DNA of 64,000 bases from Rhizobium sp. FKL33 (GTDB taxonomy: Bacteria > Pseudomonadota > Alphaproteobacteria > Rhizobiales > Rhizobiaceae), in NCBI RefSeq assembly GCF_005222915.1, contig NZ_STFX01000010.1:124001-188000 (forward strand), given 5' to 3'. The notes under the pieces were generated by a model. That model had not been told where the DNA came from, made no database searches, and worked only from the letters and a program-made list of their open reading frames with translations. Each line of letters opens with the position of its first letter. The first letter of the stretch is position 1. This document shows positions 36,124 through 45,561 of the stretch, in pieces. Both the position numbers and the translations under genes were made by a program.

Positions 36124-37380
36124 GTGATCAGGGTCACCTATCGTATCGAAACGGCCGGCTCCATTGAAAAAATGGCCGCCAAGATCGCCAGCGATCAGTC
36201 CACCGGCACCTTCGTGGCGCTGCCCGGCGAGACCGAAGAGCTGAAGGCGCGGGTCGCCGCCCGGGTCGTCGATATTCGCCCCCTGCCCCCGATCGACACA
36301 CCGTCCTTTCCGGATGAAGGCGGCGGCGCAAGTCTGTTTCATCGCGCCGATGTCGATATCGACTTTCCGATAGACGCGGTCGGAACCGATCTCTCGGCGC
36401 TGATGACGATCTGCATTGGCGGCGTCTTTTCGATCAAGGGCATGACCGGCATCCGCATCGTCGACCTCAAGCTGCCCGACGCGTTCCGCGCCGCTCATCC
36501 TGGTCCGCAATTCGGCGTCGCGGGCAGCCGGACACTGACGGGCGTGGTGAACAGGCCCATCATCGGCACGATCGTCAAGCCGGCGCTGGGCCTGCGACCG
36601 CATGAGACGGCGGAGATGGTCGGCGAGCTGATCGAGGCCGGCGTCGATTTCATCAAGGACGACGAGAAGCTGATGAGCCCGGCCTATTCGCCTTTGTCGG
36701 AGCGGGTGGCGGCGATCATGCCGAGAATTCTCGATCACGAGCAGAAGACCGGCAAGAAAGTGATGTACGCCTTTGGCATTTCGCATGCCGATCCCGACGA
36801 GATGATGCGCAACCATGATCTCGTGGTGAAAGCCGGCGGCAATTGCGCCGTGGTCAACATCAACTCGATCGGCTTTGGCGGCATGAGTTTCCTGCGCAAG
36901 CGCTCGGGTCTCGTGCTGCACGCCCATCGCAACGGTTGGGATGTTCTCACCCGTCATGCCGGCATCGGCTTTGAGTTCTCCGTCTGGCAACAGTTCTGGC
37001 GACTGCTCGGCGTCGATCAGTTTCAGATCAACGGCATCCGGGTCAAATATTGGGAGCCGGACGAAAGCTTCGTGCGTTCCTACAAGGCAGTGTCGACGCC
37101 GATATTCGACCCTTCCGATTGCCCCCTGCCGGTGATCGGCTCGGGTCAATGGGGCGGCCAGGCGCCCGATACGATCAAGGCCACCGGCGGCTCGACGGAT
37201 CTCCTCTATCTCTGCGGAGGCGGCATCGTCAGCCATCCCGATGGACCGGGCGCGGGCGTCAAGGCCGTTCGGCAGGCCTGGGAGGCGGCGGTGGCGGGCG
37301 TGGCGCTTGAGGATTATGCGAGGGATCACCCCGAACTTGCCCGCTCGATCGAGAAATTCGCCGACGGCAAGGCCGCCTGA
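36124..37380 (+). CDS. oiaX: RuBisCO-like protein, 3-oxo-isoapionate-4-phosphate transcarboxylase/hydrolase-type
   Basis: This form IV RuBisCO homologue of 418 residues. In oxidative D-apiose pathways two RuBisCO-like enzymes act on 3-oxo-isoapionate 4-phosphate: OiaX yields 3-phosphoglycerate and glycolate, and OiaC decarboxylates it. The metal motif GVDFIKDDEK has Lys178 (site of carbamylation) and the following acidic ligands. GTIVKPALGL near residue 155 and QWGGQAPDTIKATGG near 340 are the phosphate-binding loops. The GTG start at 36124 has a GGGGAGGAGC ribosome site. OiaX rather than OiaC is preferred because no erythrulose-phosphate isomerase is nearby, but this is inference. Confidence 0.72.
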   Translation: MIRVTYRIETAGSIEKMAAKIASDQSTGTFVALPGETEELKARVAARVVDIRPLPPIDTPSFPDEGGGASLFHRADVDIDFPIDAVGTDLSALMTICIGGVFSIKGMTGIRIVDLKLPDAFRAAHPGPQFGVAGSRTLTGVVNRPIIGTIVKPALGLRPHETAEMVGELIEAGVDFIKDDEKLMSPAYSPLSERVAAIMPRILDHEQKTGKKVMYAFGISHADPDEMMRNHDLVVKAGGNCAVVNINSIGFGGMSFLRKRSGLVLHAHRNGWDVLTRHAGIGFEFSVWQQFWRLLGVDQFQINGIRVKYWEPDESFVRSYKAVSTPIFDPSDCPLPVIGSGQWGGQAPDTIKATGGSTDLLYLCGGGIVSHPDGPGAGVKAVRQAWEAAVAGVALEDYARDHPELARSIEKFADGKAA

Positions 37381-37401
37381 TAAACCTTCCCGGAGCATGA
37401 T

Positions 37402-38727
37402 ATGACCCGCCCCCTGATCAGCTATTACGGCGACGATTTCACCGGCTCGACCGATGTGATGGAGGCGCTTGCGTCCAATGGCGTCGACACGGTCCTCTAT
37501 CTGAAACGTCCGAGCGCGGAGACGGGGAAGCGGTTTCGCGACGCGCGCGCCGTCGGGCTTGCCGGCACGAGCCGCAGCGAGAGCCCGGACTGGATGGATG
37601 TCCATCTCGCTGGGGCCTTTGCGTGGCTCGCCGGGCTAGACGCCGAAATCTGTCATTACAAGGTCTGCTCGACCTTCGATTCCAGCCCGGGGATTGGCAG
37701 TATCGGTCGTGCTATCGAGATCGGCGCGCGCATATTTGGAAATCGAACCACCAGTCTCCTTGTCGGCGCGCCGCAGATCCGTCGCTACACCGCTTTCGGC
37801 CAGCTTTTCGCCGCCTATCAGGGCAGGAATTACCGCATCGACCGGCATCCGGTGATGAGCCGGCATCCGGTGACGCCGATGGATGAGGCCGATCTCCTTC
37901 TCCATCTCTCGCGCCAGACGTCACTGTCGTCTGCACTGCTCGATTGCGTGTCCCTGACCGGCGCCGATGTCGCTGGCGCGCTTGGCGCTGCGCTCGCGGA
38001 TGATCCCGCCATTCTGCTGATCGATGTGCTGGATGGGGGCACGCAGGCCGCCGCCGGACAGATCCTGTGGAATGCTCTCAGAGATCGCGGCCGTTTTGTC
38101 TGCGGCTCCTCGGGCGTCGAATATGCGCTGATCGAAGCCTGGCGACAGGCGGGGTTGATCGGGCCGAAACCTGTGTTCGACGCGGTCGGGCCTGTCGAGC
38201 AAATCGCTGTGGTCTCGGGTTCGGTGTCGCCGACGACCGAGCGGCAGATCCGACACGCGCTGGCTCATGGGTTTGAAGCCGTAGCGCTCGATCCGCTGTA
38301 TCTGACCGGCGACCATGCGGTAAACGAGATTGAACGCGGCGTGGTCGCTGGTTTGGAGATCCTGTCGCGCGGCGCGAGCCCGGTGATCTATACGGCGCTC
38401 GGACCGTCCGCCGATCGCGGCAACGAAATCGACACGCAGGAAGGCGCGCGGCACCGGATCGGACAAGGGCTGGGAGAGATCCAAAAACGTCTGGTGAAAG
38501 AAGCGAAGCTCCTCCGCGCGGTGGTCGCCGGCGGCGACACATCCAGCCATGCGCTCGGGGAGATGGGGATCGAAGCGTTGACGCTGGCGATGCCGCTGCC
38601 GCAAACGCCGGGCTCGCCGCTCTGCAAGGCGCATGGCGGCGATCTCGATGGATTGGAGATCGCGCTGAAGGGCGGTCAGGTCGGCGGCGACGATTACTTC
38701 TCGATGATCCGCGCCGGCCGTCCCTGA
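37402..38727 (+). CDS. oiaK: 3-oxo-isoapionate kinase (DUF1537 family)
   Basis: This four-carbon acid sugar kinase family protein of 441 residues would phosphorylate 3-oxo-isoapionate at C4 before cleavage by the RuBisCO-like enzyme. The N-terminal half begins ISYYGDDFTGSTDVMEAL, the DUF1537 substrate-binding signature. The C-terminal nucleotide-binding half holds VVAGGDTSSHALGEMGI and KGGQVGGDDYF. It lies 21 bp after oiaX. The DUF1537 fold also serves tetronate and threonate kinases; the apiose substrate is inferred from the neighbours. Confidence 0.82.
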   Translation: MTRPLISYYGDDFTGSTDVMEALASNGVDTVLYLKRPSAETGKRFRDARAVGLAGTSRSESPDWMDVHLAGAFAWLAGLDAEICHYKVCSTFDSSPGIGSIGRAIEIGARIFGNRTTSLLVGAPQIRRYTAFGQLFAAYQGRNYRIDRHPVMSRHPVTPMDEADLLLHLSRQTSLSSALLDCVSLTGADVAGALGAALADDPAILLIDVLDGGTQAAAGQILWNALRDRGRFVCGSSGVEYALIEAWRQAGLIGPKPVFDAVGPVEQIAVVSGSVSPTTERQIRHALAHGFEAVALDPLYLTGDHAVNEIERGVVAGLEILSRGASPVIYTALGPSADRGNEIDTQEGARHRIGQGLGEIQKRLVKEAKLLRAVVAGGDTSSHALGEMGIEALTLAMPLPQTPGSPLCKAHGGDLDGLEIALKGGQVGGDDYFSMIRAGRP

Positions 38728-38739
38728 CGGGCGAGGAAA

Positions 38740-38755
38740 GGGCGGCTGACCGCCC
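38740..38755. terminator. Hairpin between convergent oiaK and doxX-like genes
   Basis: GGGCGG pairs with CCGCCC around a 4-base loop, 12 bp past the oiaK stop. On the minus strand it is followed by TTTCC, and on the plus strand by TCCCCT. It is short but well placed to stop transcripts from both sides. Confidence 0.45.
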
Positions 38756-38769
38756 TCCCCTCCGATCAA

Positions 38770-39165
38770 TCAGGCCTTGGCGCGCTGGGCGTCGACGCTG
38801 AGCGGACCCGCGCCGGCAAACACGAAATACAGGAACAGGAAGCAGTACAGGATCGCCGCATCGCCGCCATTGTTCATCGGGAAGAAGTTCTGCGGCGCAT
38901 GCGCGATGAAATAGGCGAAAGCGCACATGCCCGAGGCGAGGAAGGCGGCCGGACGGGTCAGGAAGCCGACGGTCAACAACGCGCCGCAAATCAGTTCGAT
39001 GACGCCAGCCCACCAACCGAGGCTGAACGCAGCCGGGTTCATCTGCGAGACCGGGAAGCCGAGTAGCTTGGCCGTGCCATGTTCCAGAAAGATGAGGCCC
39101 GACACGATGCGGGTGATGCTGAGCATGTAGGGTGAATAAAAGTTCAGTTTTTCGGTGAACGCCAT
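38770..39165 (-). CDS. DoxX-family membrane protein
   Basis: This 131-residue protein has four predicted membrane helices: about residues 12-28, 47-67, 72-90 and 103-120. TRIVSGLIFLEHGTAKLLGFP is the DoxX signature. Members occur in oxidoreductase complexes, but the role is unknown here. It is convergent with oiaK, and it lies between the two arms of the apiose cluster with its own upstream region of 106 bp to apnL. Confidence 0.86.
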   Translation of the reverse strand: MAFTEKLNFYSPYMLSITRIVSGLIFLEHGTAKLLGFPVSQMNPAAFSLGWWAGVIELICGALLTVGFLTRPAAFLASGMCAFAYFIAHAPQNFFPMNNGGDAAILYCFLFLYFVFAGAGPLSVDAQRAKA

Positions 39166-39271
39166 GATGTCAGTGCCTTGCTTGGGCTGGGAGGAATATG
39201 CCCAAGCGCCTTCGCACGACCCGAAAAACTTGTCACCTCAACTCCAGATAACTTCCTCGTGAACACGAATT

Positions 39272-41173
39272 TTATTTGGAGATCAACGCCTTGAGGCATG
39301 CGTAAGGCGGCAGCGAAACAGTGTTCGTTGAGGAAATCTCCGTAAAGCCCTTGTCGAGCGTGCCAGCGTTCAGCAGAGCGAGACTGGCGGCAGGACCGGG
39401 AAGTCTCACCTCTCGATCATGCGGCGTGATGTTGGCCGCGAGCAGAACCACGCCCCTCTCGCCTTCCGCCGCCAATCCCAGGACGTCCGATGGGGCATCC
39501 GAGGTCACGGCCCATGCGCGCCGGCCGGCGAGGCGCCCGAGTTCGGCGATGACACGGCCGAGCGGCCGGATGCTCTCCGATGCGCAAGGTTCGCCCCTGC
39601 CGGCGATAAGCCCGAACGGACCGGCCAAAGTCGACAGAGTGAGGACTTCGAGCTCCGCTGGCAGCGTGGTCGCGGCGTAAGCGAGCGCGAAGGCCGCGCC
39701 GAACAGGCCGTTATGGCGCGGATCGACATTGGCCATTGGAATGCGCGAGAGCGTCGGATTGTCCTTGGTCGCCGCGCCATAGGGGTTCTGGCGCATGGCG
39801 ATGGTCGAGGGGCCGATGCGATAGGGCTTGTCGCCATAGAGGGCGCGCGCCGAAGCGACGACATCGGCCAGCGCCTCGAATGTCTGCATCACCGAGAGGT
39901 CGTCGGCCGCATGCACGATGGGGTTGGTGCAATGGCTGACGTAATCGACAAGATGGCCCGGAATGCGCTTGCGATTGAGTTCGGTGAAATAGGAGAGCAT
40001 GCCGCCGCCCAGCCGAATGCCGGGAAAGGACTTGCGCGCCGCCTGATAGAGGTCTTCAAGCGGCGGGCAATCGGGCCATGCCGAGCCTGGGGGCGTCGAT
40101 TGCCGGTCCACAGAGGGGCTTACAAACAGCGTGTCGATCGGGAGATTGGCCTCCGAAACGAGCGCCGCGAGTTCAGCCATCTCGTCATCGAGGTGACCTT
40201 TGCAAGCGACGGCGCATTCGAGGGTGAGTTTGAGGCCTGAGCTCCGCGCGACATTTGCATAGTGCTTGAGCGCTTCCGAACCATGACCCGCGATCGGATC
40301 ATAATGGGCGATGAGATGCCGCGCTCCGATCTGCTCAAGCAAAGGGAGATGCCGCGCCTCGGCCTCAGCGCAGTCGGGCCGCAGACCAACGCCGATCTCC
40401 GGCAGTCGCACAGCCTTCGGAGATAGAGCAAGCGAGCTAGGCGTATCCGACCGCGCCAGAGCCGGCGCTGCAGCGCCTGCTGAAAGGATCAGTTCGACGC
40501 TCTGGCTATGGCGCGCGCCGCTTTCGAGGCGGTAGGGCCAGGGCAGCGCCAAGGGCCGGACATAGGTCTTGTAGGAACCATCGGTCCAGTTGCGCTGGTC
40601 TTCCATCTCGAAGATATCGCCGGCGAAGCAGGTCTCTGCTGTTATGCCCGGCGCGACCCTATGCGTGATGGAGGCGATCTCCTCGAAGGGCTGCCAGGGA
40701 TCAATCGCCCTGGGCCAATGCGCCTGCTCGACCGATCCATCCGCATGGCCCACCGTCACCGGCTCGCCGGAGACGCCGACGATGGGATGCAGCACGGTGA
40801 AGCCGGCGCGGGCCGTCTCGAAATCGCCTTGCGCCGTGAAATCCGCCGTGAAGCGAATGCGCTCCGCCTCTCCTTCTATGACGATGTCGGCGACGAGTCT
40901 TGCTCCATCCGGAGCGGAATAGCTTGCGCGATAGGTTATGCGGAAACGCGGCTCACTTTCATGAATGGCGAGGTTGGAAATCTTTGCCGCGCAGGTTCCC
41001 CAATCCTTGTCGCGCACCAGAAAAGCGATGGCGCGCAAGGCTTCGTGGCCATGATAGCGGATGGTGCGGAGATTGCCGTCCTGCAGATCGACGCTCAGAG
41101 GCCCGGCCGTCAGCCTGCGCATGGGGGCCGACGGCTCATGCGTTCCATAAAGACGGAAATCGAGGCTGCTCAT
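39272..41173 (-). CDS. apnL: D-apionate lactonase
   Basis: ApnL hydrolyses D-apionolactone, made by D-apiose dehydrogenase, to D-apionate. The 633-residue protein has the three-part layout known for this family: an N-terminal beta-sandwich (about 1-230), a TIM-barrel-like middle with IGARHLIAHYDPIAGHG and FTELNRKRIPGHLVDYVSH, and a C-terminal beta domain starting near residue 545. No standard lactonase motif is present, which is expected for this family. It follows the Gfo/Idh dehydrogenase after 30 bp. It is recognised from overall length and layout plus the neighbours, not from a catalytic motif. Confidence 0.75.
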   Translation of the reverse strand: MSSLDFRLYGTHEPSAPMRRLTAGPLSVDLQDGNLRTIRYHGHEALRAIAFLVRDKDWGTCAAKISNLAIHESEPRFRITYRASYSAPDGARLVADIVIEGEAERIRFTADFTAQGDFETARAGFTVLHPIVGVSGEPVTVGHADGSVEQAHWPRAIDPWQPFEEIASITHRVAPGITAETCFAGDIFEMEDQRNWTDGSYKTYVRPLALPWPYRLESGARHSQSVELILSAGAAAPALARSDTPSSLALSPKAVRLPEIGVGLRPDCAEAEARHLPLLEQIGARHLIAHYDPIAGHGSEALKHYANVARSSGLKLTLECAVACKGHLDDEMAELAALVSEANLPIDTLFVSPSVDRQSTPPGSAWPDCPPLEDLYQAARKSFPGIRLGGGMLSYFTELNRKRIPGHLVDYVSHCTNPIVHAADDLSVMQTFEALADVVASARALYGDKPYRIGPSTIAMRQNPYGAATKDNPTLSRIPMANVDPRHNGLFGAAFALAYAATTLPAELEVLTLSTLAGPFGLIAGRGEPCASESIRPLGRVIAELGRLAGRRAWAVTSDAPSDVLGLAAEGERGVVLLAANITPHDREVRLPGPAASLALLNAGTLDKGFTEISSTNTVSLPPYACLKALISK

Positions 41174-41203
41174 GGTTCCCTCCTCATGGATTGCAACAGG
41201 GTG

Positions 41204-42241
41204 TCAGCCAAGTAGATCCGCGAGATCAACGGTCTTTCCAGTCTCTGCGCTGAGATAGGCGGCCTCGACCAGCGCGAAGGTTTTCAGATTGTCGTCCCCG
41301 GAGGTGTCGGGCGCCTGCGCCAAGGCCAGTCGCTCGATCCAGTGCTTCTGGATCAGCGCCACGCTCTCCTGAATATTGTGCCAGGGGCGCGAGGCCCAGG
41401 GCAGCAGGTTGGGCGCGACGGTGGAGACTTTCGTGCCGGAACGGCCATGCACGGTGAAGCTGTAGTCCTTGCCGAGCCGGAGCGTGCCCTCGGTTCCGTC
41501 GATCTCGACGAAGGTTTCCGGGAACGGTTCTTCCGGCAGCTTCGAAGCGTAGGACACATCGACGACGGAGGTGACGCCGTTGTCATGGTCGAGCAGCATC
41601 GTGGCGACATCCTCGCCTGCGATGGCGGGATTGATGCGCCTGGTGCGCGCCGTCATTCTGCTGGCGTCGCCGAACAGATAGCGGGCGATGTCGAGCGAAT
41701 GGATGCCGAGATCTTCGATGATGAAGCGCTTGCCCTTGGCCAGATAAGGCTGTCCGGAAAACACGTCGAAGCCGGAGCGGAAGGAGACGCGGCCCCAGAA
41801 GGCCTCGCCGATCTCGCCTGAGTCCAATGCGGCCTTGACCGCCAGGATCGGCGTCTGCCAGCGGAAATTCTCGTGGATCATCAGGGGAACGCCGGCGTCT
41901 TGGGCGGAGCGGACCATGGCCTTGGCGTCATCCAGCGTCGGGGCGAACGGCTTCTGGCAGATCATCGGAATTTTGTGCCGCGCGGCAAGCTCCACCAGCG
42001 CCCGGTGGCTGGAGACGGTGGTGGCGATATCGACAAAGTCGAAGCCGCCATCGGCAAACATCGCCTCCGCATCCTGATAGCGTCTGGCGACGCAGAACTG
42101 GTCGCCGACGATCTTCAGCCGTTCCGGATCGCGATCGCAGATCGCGACGATCTCGACATTGCCGGCGTCGCCCCATCCATGCATCTGGTTGACGGCGAAG
42201 AAGCCGCAGCCGATCAACGCGCCCTTGAATGTCGGCATCAT
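41204..42241 (-). CDS. apsD: D-apiose dehydrogenase (Gfo/Idh/MocA family)
   Basis: This NAD(P)-dependent oxidoreductase of 345 residues would oxidise D-apiose to D-apionolactone, the substrate of ApnL. The Rossmann start is GALIGCGFFAVNQMHGW, the family lysine is in CQKPFAPT (Gln replaces the usual Glu), and IIEDLGIHSLDIARY supplies the conserved histidine near residue 177. Two adjacent ATGs are possible; the first is used. It sits between the ABC permease and apnL, so it shares their transcript. The family is broad, so the substrate relies on context. Confidence 0.8.
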   Translation of the reverse strand: MMPTFKGALIGCGFFAVNQMHGWGDAGNVEIVAICDRDPERLKIVGDQFCVARRYQDAEAMFADGGFDFVDIATTVSSHRALVELAARHKIPMICQKPFAPTLDDAKAMVRSAQDAGVPLMIHENFRWQTPILAVKAALDSGEIGEAFWGRVSFRSGFDVFSGQPYLAKGKRFIIEDLGIHSLDIARYLFGDASRMTARTRRINPAIAGEDVATMLLDHDNGVTSVVDVSYASKLPEEPFPETFVEIDGTEGTLRLGKDYSFTVHGRSGTKVSTVAPNLLPWASRPWHNIQESVALIQKHWIERLALAQAPDTSGDDNLKTFALVEAAYLSAETGKTVDLADLLG

Positions 42242-42254
42242 CGCCCTCCCCTGC

Positions 42255-43319
42255 TCAGCCGGCCTTGGCCATCTGCATCAGCGTCACGCGCTGCTGCAAT
42301 TTGCGTTGCGCCTGATCGACAACCACGGCGACGATGATGACCAGACCCTTGATGACCATCTGCCAGAAGGACGACACGCCCATCATCACCAGTCCGTCCG
42401 ACAGAATGCCGATCACGAAGGCGCCGATGATCGTGCCGCCGATCGTGCCGCGTCCTCCCGACATCGAGGTGCCGCCGAGCACGGCCGCCGCGATGGCGTT
42501 GAGCTCGAAGGAATTGCCGGTGGCCGGGTGCGCGGCCATCAGTTCCGACGAGATCACCAGGCCGACGATCGCGGCGCAGAAGCCGGAAAACATATAGACG
42601 AACATCTTCACCCGGTCGACGCGGATGCCGGACATGCGGGCCGCCCGCTCATTGCCGCCGACCGCAAAGATATGCCGACCGAGCGGCACGAAACGGGCGA
42701 AATAGGCCGCCGCCAGCGCCACCGCGATCAGCAGCCAGACGGATGTCGGCAGGCCCAGAATATAGCCTGCGCCGAGAAAGCCGAAGCCCTCATTGCCGAG
42801 TTCCGGCTTGCCGACCAGATTGGGCAGCGTCTGGCCGTCGGAGTAAAGGAGGGCCGCGCCGCGCGCCATATAGAGCGTGCCGAGCGTAGCGATGAAGGGC
42901 GCGACATTCAGCTTGGTGATCAACAGCCCGTTGATGACGCCGATGAACACGCCGACCACCAGCACGATCAGCGCCACTTCGAAAATGTTGAAATAGACGG
43001 TGTAGCCGATCGGAAGCTGGATGCCGTTGAGGATCAGCCCGCCGGCGACCATGCCGCACAGGCCGACGATCGAGCCGACCGAGAGATCGATGCCGCCGGT
43101 GACGATGACGAAGGTCATGCCCATGGCGAGAAAGGCGTTGAGCGCCACATGCTTGGACATCAGGATCATATTCGCCGTCGACAGGAAATTCGGGGCGAAG
43201 ATCGAGAAGAAGGCGATCACGGCAAACAGCGCGATGAAGGTGCGCAGTTTCATGAGCGTCAGGAGGAGCGATCCGGAGACTGGGCTCGCGCCCGTTGCGG
43301 CGTTGGCGGCGGCGGTCAT
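42255..43319 (-). CDS. Ribose-type ABC importer permease
   Basis: This RbsC-like permease of 354 residues has about ten membrane helices, the first near residues 26-45. It shows FVIVTGGIDLSVGSIVGL and GGTSMSGGRGTIGGTIIGA, typical of this family. Its ATG overlaps the ATPase TGA by one base. With the next genes upstream it makes the importer that probably brings in D-apiose. Confidence 0.92.
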   Translation of the reverse strand: MTAAANAATGASPVSGSLLLTLMKLRTFIALFAVIAFFSIFAPNFLSTANMILMSKHVALNAFLAMGMTFVIVTGGIDLSVGSIVGLCGMVAGGLILNGIQLPIGYTVYFNIFEVALIVLVVGVFIGVINGLLITKLNVAPFIATLGTLYMARGAALLYSDGQTLPNLVGKPELGNEGFGFLGAGYILGLPTSVWLLIAVALAAAYFARFVPLGRHIFAVGGNERAARMSGIRVDRVKMFVYMFSGFCAAIVGLVISSELMAAHPATGNSFELNAIAAAVLGGTSMSGGRGTIGGTIIGAFVIGILSDGLVMMGVSSFWQMVIKGLVIIVAVVVDQAQRKLQQRVTLMQMAKAG

Positions 43320-44860
43320 CAGTGAAGCGTCCTTCTTTGTTTATGTCCTTCGGCGGAGGCGGCGATGATCGCCTCCTCGGTGGCGGCGGCGCGATCGAGG
43401 ATCGTCACCAGTCGGCCGTTGCTCATCACGGCGATCCGGTCCGACAGCGCCATGACCTCTTCGAGATCGGAGGTGGAAAACAGGATGGCGAGCCCCTCAC
43501 CCGCCAGCCGGCGCATGGTGCGGAAGACATCGGCCTTCGCGCCGACATCGATGCCCCGCGACGGCTCGTCCATCAGCAGCACCTTCGGCCCGGTCATCAG
43601 CGCCTTGCCGATGACGACCTTCTGCTGGTTGCCGCCCGACATCGAGGTGACTTCGAAATCCGGGTTCGGCGCCTTGATGGCGAGATTGCGGATCGAATCC
43701 TTGATCGCCTGCTTCTCTTTGGCGAGATCGATGTGGAACAGGCTCTTCACGAACTGACCGAGGCTCGCGAGCGTCAGGTTCTCGGCGATCGACAGGCATT
43801 GCACGAGGCCTTCGCGCTGGCGATCCTCCGGGATCAGGGCCAGTCCCTTCTGGATGCGGCGGGTTGTGTCGGGCGCAGTCAATTCTGCGCCATCGATGAA
43901 GATCCGGCCCGACGACAGGGGATGACGGCCCATGACACATTCGAACAGTTCGCTTCGGCCTGCGCCCATCAAGCCGTAAATGCCGAGGATTTCGCCCTTG
44001 CGCACCGTGAGCGACACGTGATCGACGGCATAGCCGCCCTGGGCGCGCGGCAGGCAGATCTCTTCGACGCGCAGCGCCTCGCCGCCGATCTTGTGATCCG
44101 TGGCCTTGGCGAAATCCTTGGCGTCAGAGCCGATCATCGAGCGGACGATCCAGCGGGTGTCGATGTCCTTCACCAAAGCCTGGCCGGTGATCTGGCCGTC
44201 CTTCAGCACGGTAATGTAATCACCGATCCGCATCAGCTCTTCGAGCCGGTGCGAGATATAGACGATGGCGACGCCCTGCGCCTTCAGTTCGGCGATGACG
44301 CGGAAGAGAATGTCGACTTCCGCAGCGGACAGAGCCGAGGTCGGCTCGTCCATGATGAGGATGCGGGTGTCGAGCGAGACGGCGCGGGCGATCTCCACCA
44401 GCTGCTGTTGGCCGATCGGCAGGTCTTCGGCGAGCGTCTCGGCGGAGATGCCGGCTTCCAGTCGGTTGAGGAAGGCGTTGGCCTTGTCGACCTGCGCCTT
44501 GTGGTCGATGCCGCGCAGGCCGCGGGTGATCTCGCGGGTGGCGAAGATGTTTTCGGCCACCGTGAGATTGCCGAACAGGTTGAGTTCCTGAAAGACGATG
44601 CCGATGCCATGTTTGACGGCGTCGGCGGGCGAGGAAAGCGAAATGCGTTCGCCATCCATCCAGATCTCGCCGAGCGTTGGCTGCTCCACGCCGGCGATGA
44701 TGCGCATCAGCGTCGATTTGCCGGCGCCATTTTCGCCGACCAGCACATTGACCGCGCCGCGCCTGAGCTTGAGATTGGCTTTCTTGACGGCGAGAATGCC
44801 GGAATAGGCTTTGGTGACGTCGCGCAGTTCGAGGATGACGTCGTCCTGGGAAGCGTCCAT
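43319..44860 (-). CDS. Ribose-type ABC importer ATPase (two fused domains)
   Basis: This RbsA-like protein of 513 residues has two ATPase halves. The first has Walker A GENGAGKST near residue 38 and signature LPIGQQQLVEIARA. The second has the degenerate loop GLMGAGRSE and signature MSGGNQQKVVIGKA, followed by LLMDEPSRGID. The degenerate second Walker A is normal for sugar importers of this type. It is one base from the permease and one base from the lipoprotein gene, so all are co-translated. Confidence 0.93.
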   Translation of the reverse strand: MDASQDDVILELRDVTKAYSGILAVKKANLKLRRGAVNVLVGENGAGKSTLMRIIAGVEQPTLGEIWMDGERISLSSPADAVKHGIGIVFQELNLFGNLTVAENIFATREITRGLRGIDHKAQVDKANAFLNRLEAGISAETLAEDLPIGQQQLVEIARAVSLDTRILIMDEPTSALSAAEVDILFRVIAELKAQGVAIVYISHRLEELMRIGDYITVLKDGQITGQALVKDIDTRWIVRSMIGSDAKDFAKATDHKIGGEALRVEEICLPRAQGGYAVDHVSLTVRKGEILGIYGLMGAGRSELFECVMGRHPLSSGRIFIDGAELTAPDTTRRIQKGLALIPEDRQREGLVQCLSIAENLTLASLGQFVKSLFHIDLAKEKQAIKDSIRNLAIKAPNPDFEVTSMSGGNQQKVVIGKALMTGPKVLLMDEPSRGIDVGAKADVFRTMRRLAGEGLAILFSTSDLEEVMALSDRIAVMSNGRLVTILDRAAATEEAIIAASAEGHKQRRTLH

Positions 44861-44861
44861 C

Positions 44862-45500
44862 TCAGCCTCCGATCGTGATCGTCGCCGGCACGAATTGCGG
44901 CAATTGACCCGAAGACGGCTGCGGATAGGCGCCGGTCGCTTTCACGGTCTTGCCGACGAGCGTGTCGCGCGGCAGCTTTTCCAGCGTCAGCTTGTTGACG
45001 TGAATGTTGAAGGATTTGCCGAACTGCGCCCATTCGATCTGGTTGCGGAAGGAGTTGAAATCGACGAAATCCAGCGCGTCGCGCAGCGCCGTGCCGCGAA
45101 TGGCGGGGCCAATCGCCACGCGCACATCCGCCTTCTGATCGCCGTCGACATCGACGTCGACATAGCCGGCGCGGGATTTGGTCTCGGCCTTGACGATGAC
45201 GCCGTCGACTTTGGCGGCATAGGTCCAGGGCGCGTTGCCCTGCTTTTCCTTATGGCCATAGGTCTTGTTGGCGGCGTCCGGATCGGAGGCGACGAGGGCC
45301 GCGACGTCTTTATAGGGCGCGGCTTTCTTGTCGAAATAGGGGACGACCTTGCTGTCCCAGATCTCGGCCACCTGCCGGTCTGGATCGAAGGCGGCGGCGG
45401 CCGCTTCCTTCTGCTGGTCCTCGGTCTTGACGAATTTGCATCCGGCCAGCGTGAGCCCAGTCAGCGCCAGAAGGGCGATGAAGGCGTGATGTCGGGACAT
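44862..45500 (-). CDS. DUF2291 lipoprotein of a sugar ABC operon
   Basis: This predicted lipoprotein of 212 residues starts MSRHHAFIALLALTGLTLAGC, with the lipobox LAGC giving a lipidated cysteine near residue 21. The remainder is the DUF2291 domain, which is found in ABC sugar operons and has no established function. An accessory role at the periplasmic side of the importer is likely. The ATG at 45498-45500 is chosen to place the lipobox properly. Confidence 0.85.
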   Translation of the reverse strand: MSRHHAFIALLALTGLTLAGCKFVKTEDQQKEAAAAAFDPDRQVAEIWDSKVVPYFDKKAAPYKDVAALVASDPDAANKTYGHKEKQGNAPWTYAAKVDGVIVKAETKSRAGYVDVDVDGDQKADVRVAIGPAIRGTALRDALDFVDFNSFRNQIEWAQFGKSFNIHVNKLTLEKLPRDTLVGKTVKATGAYPQPSSGQLPQFVPATITIGG

Positions 45501-45561
45501 GGCGCGCTCCGGTCGTGTACACCAAAATGGGCCGGCAAACGGCCCGGAATGAAGGGAAAAG

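Noticed and set aside
35980-37605. 541-codon minus-strand frame opposite oiaX
   Set aside because: The RuBisCO-like motifs on the plus strand are intact, and the antisense translation lacks any family feature.
43295-44878. 527-codon plus-strand frame opposite the RbsA-like ATPase
   Set aside because: It is a shadow of a gene with two clear ATPase domains.
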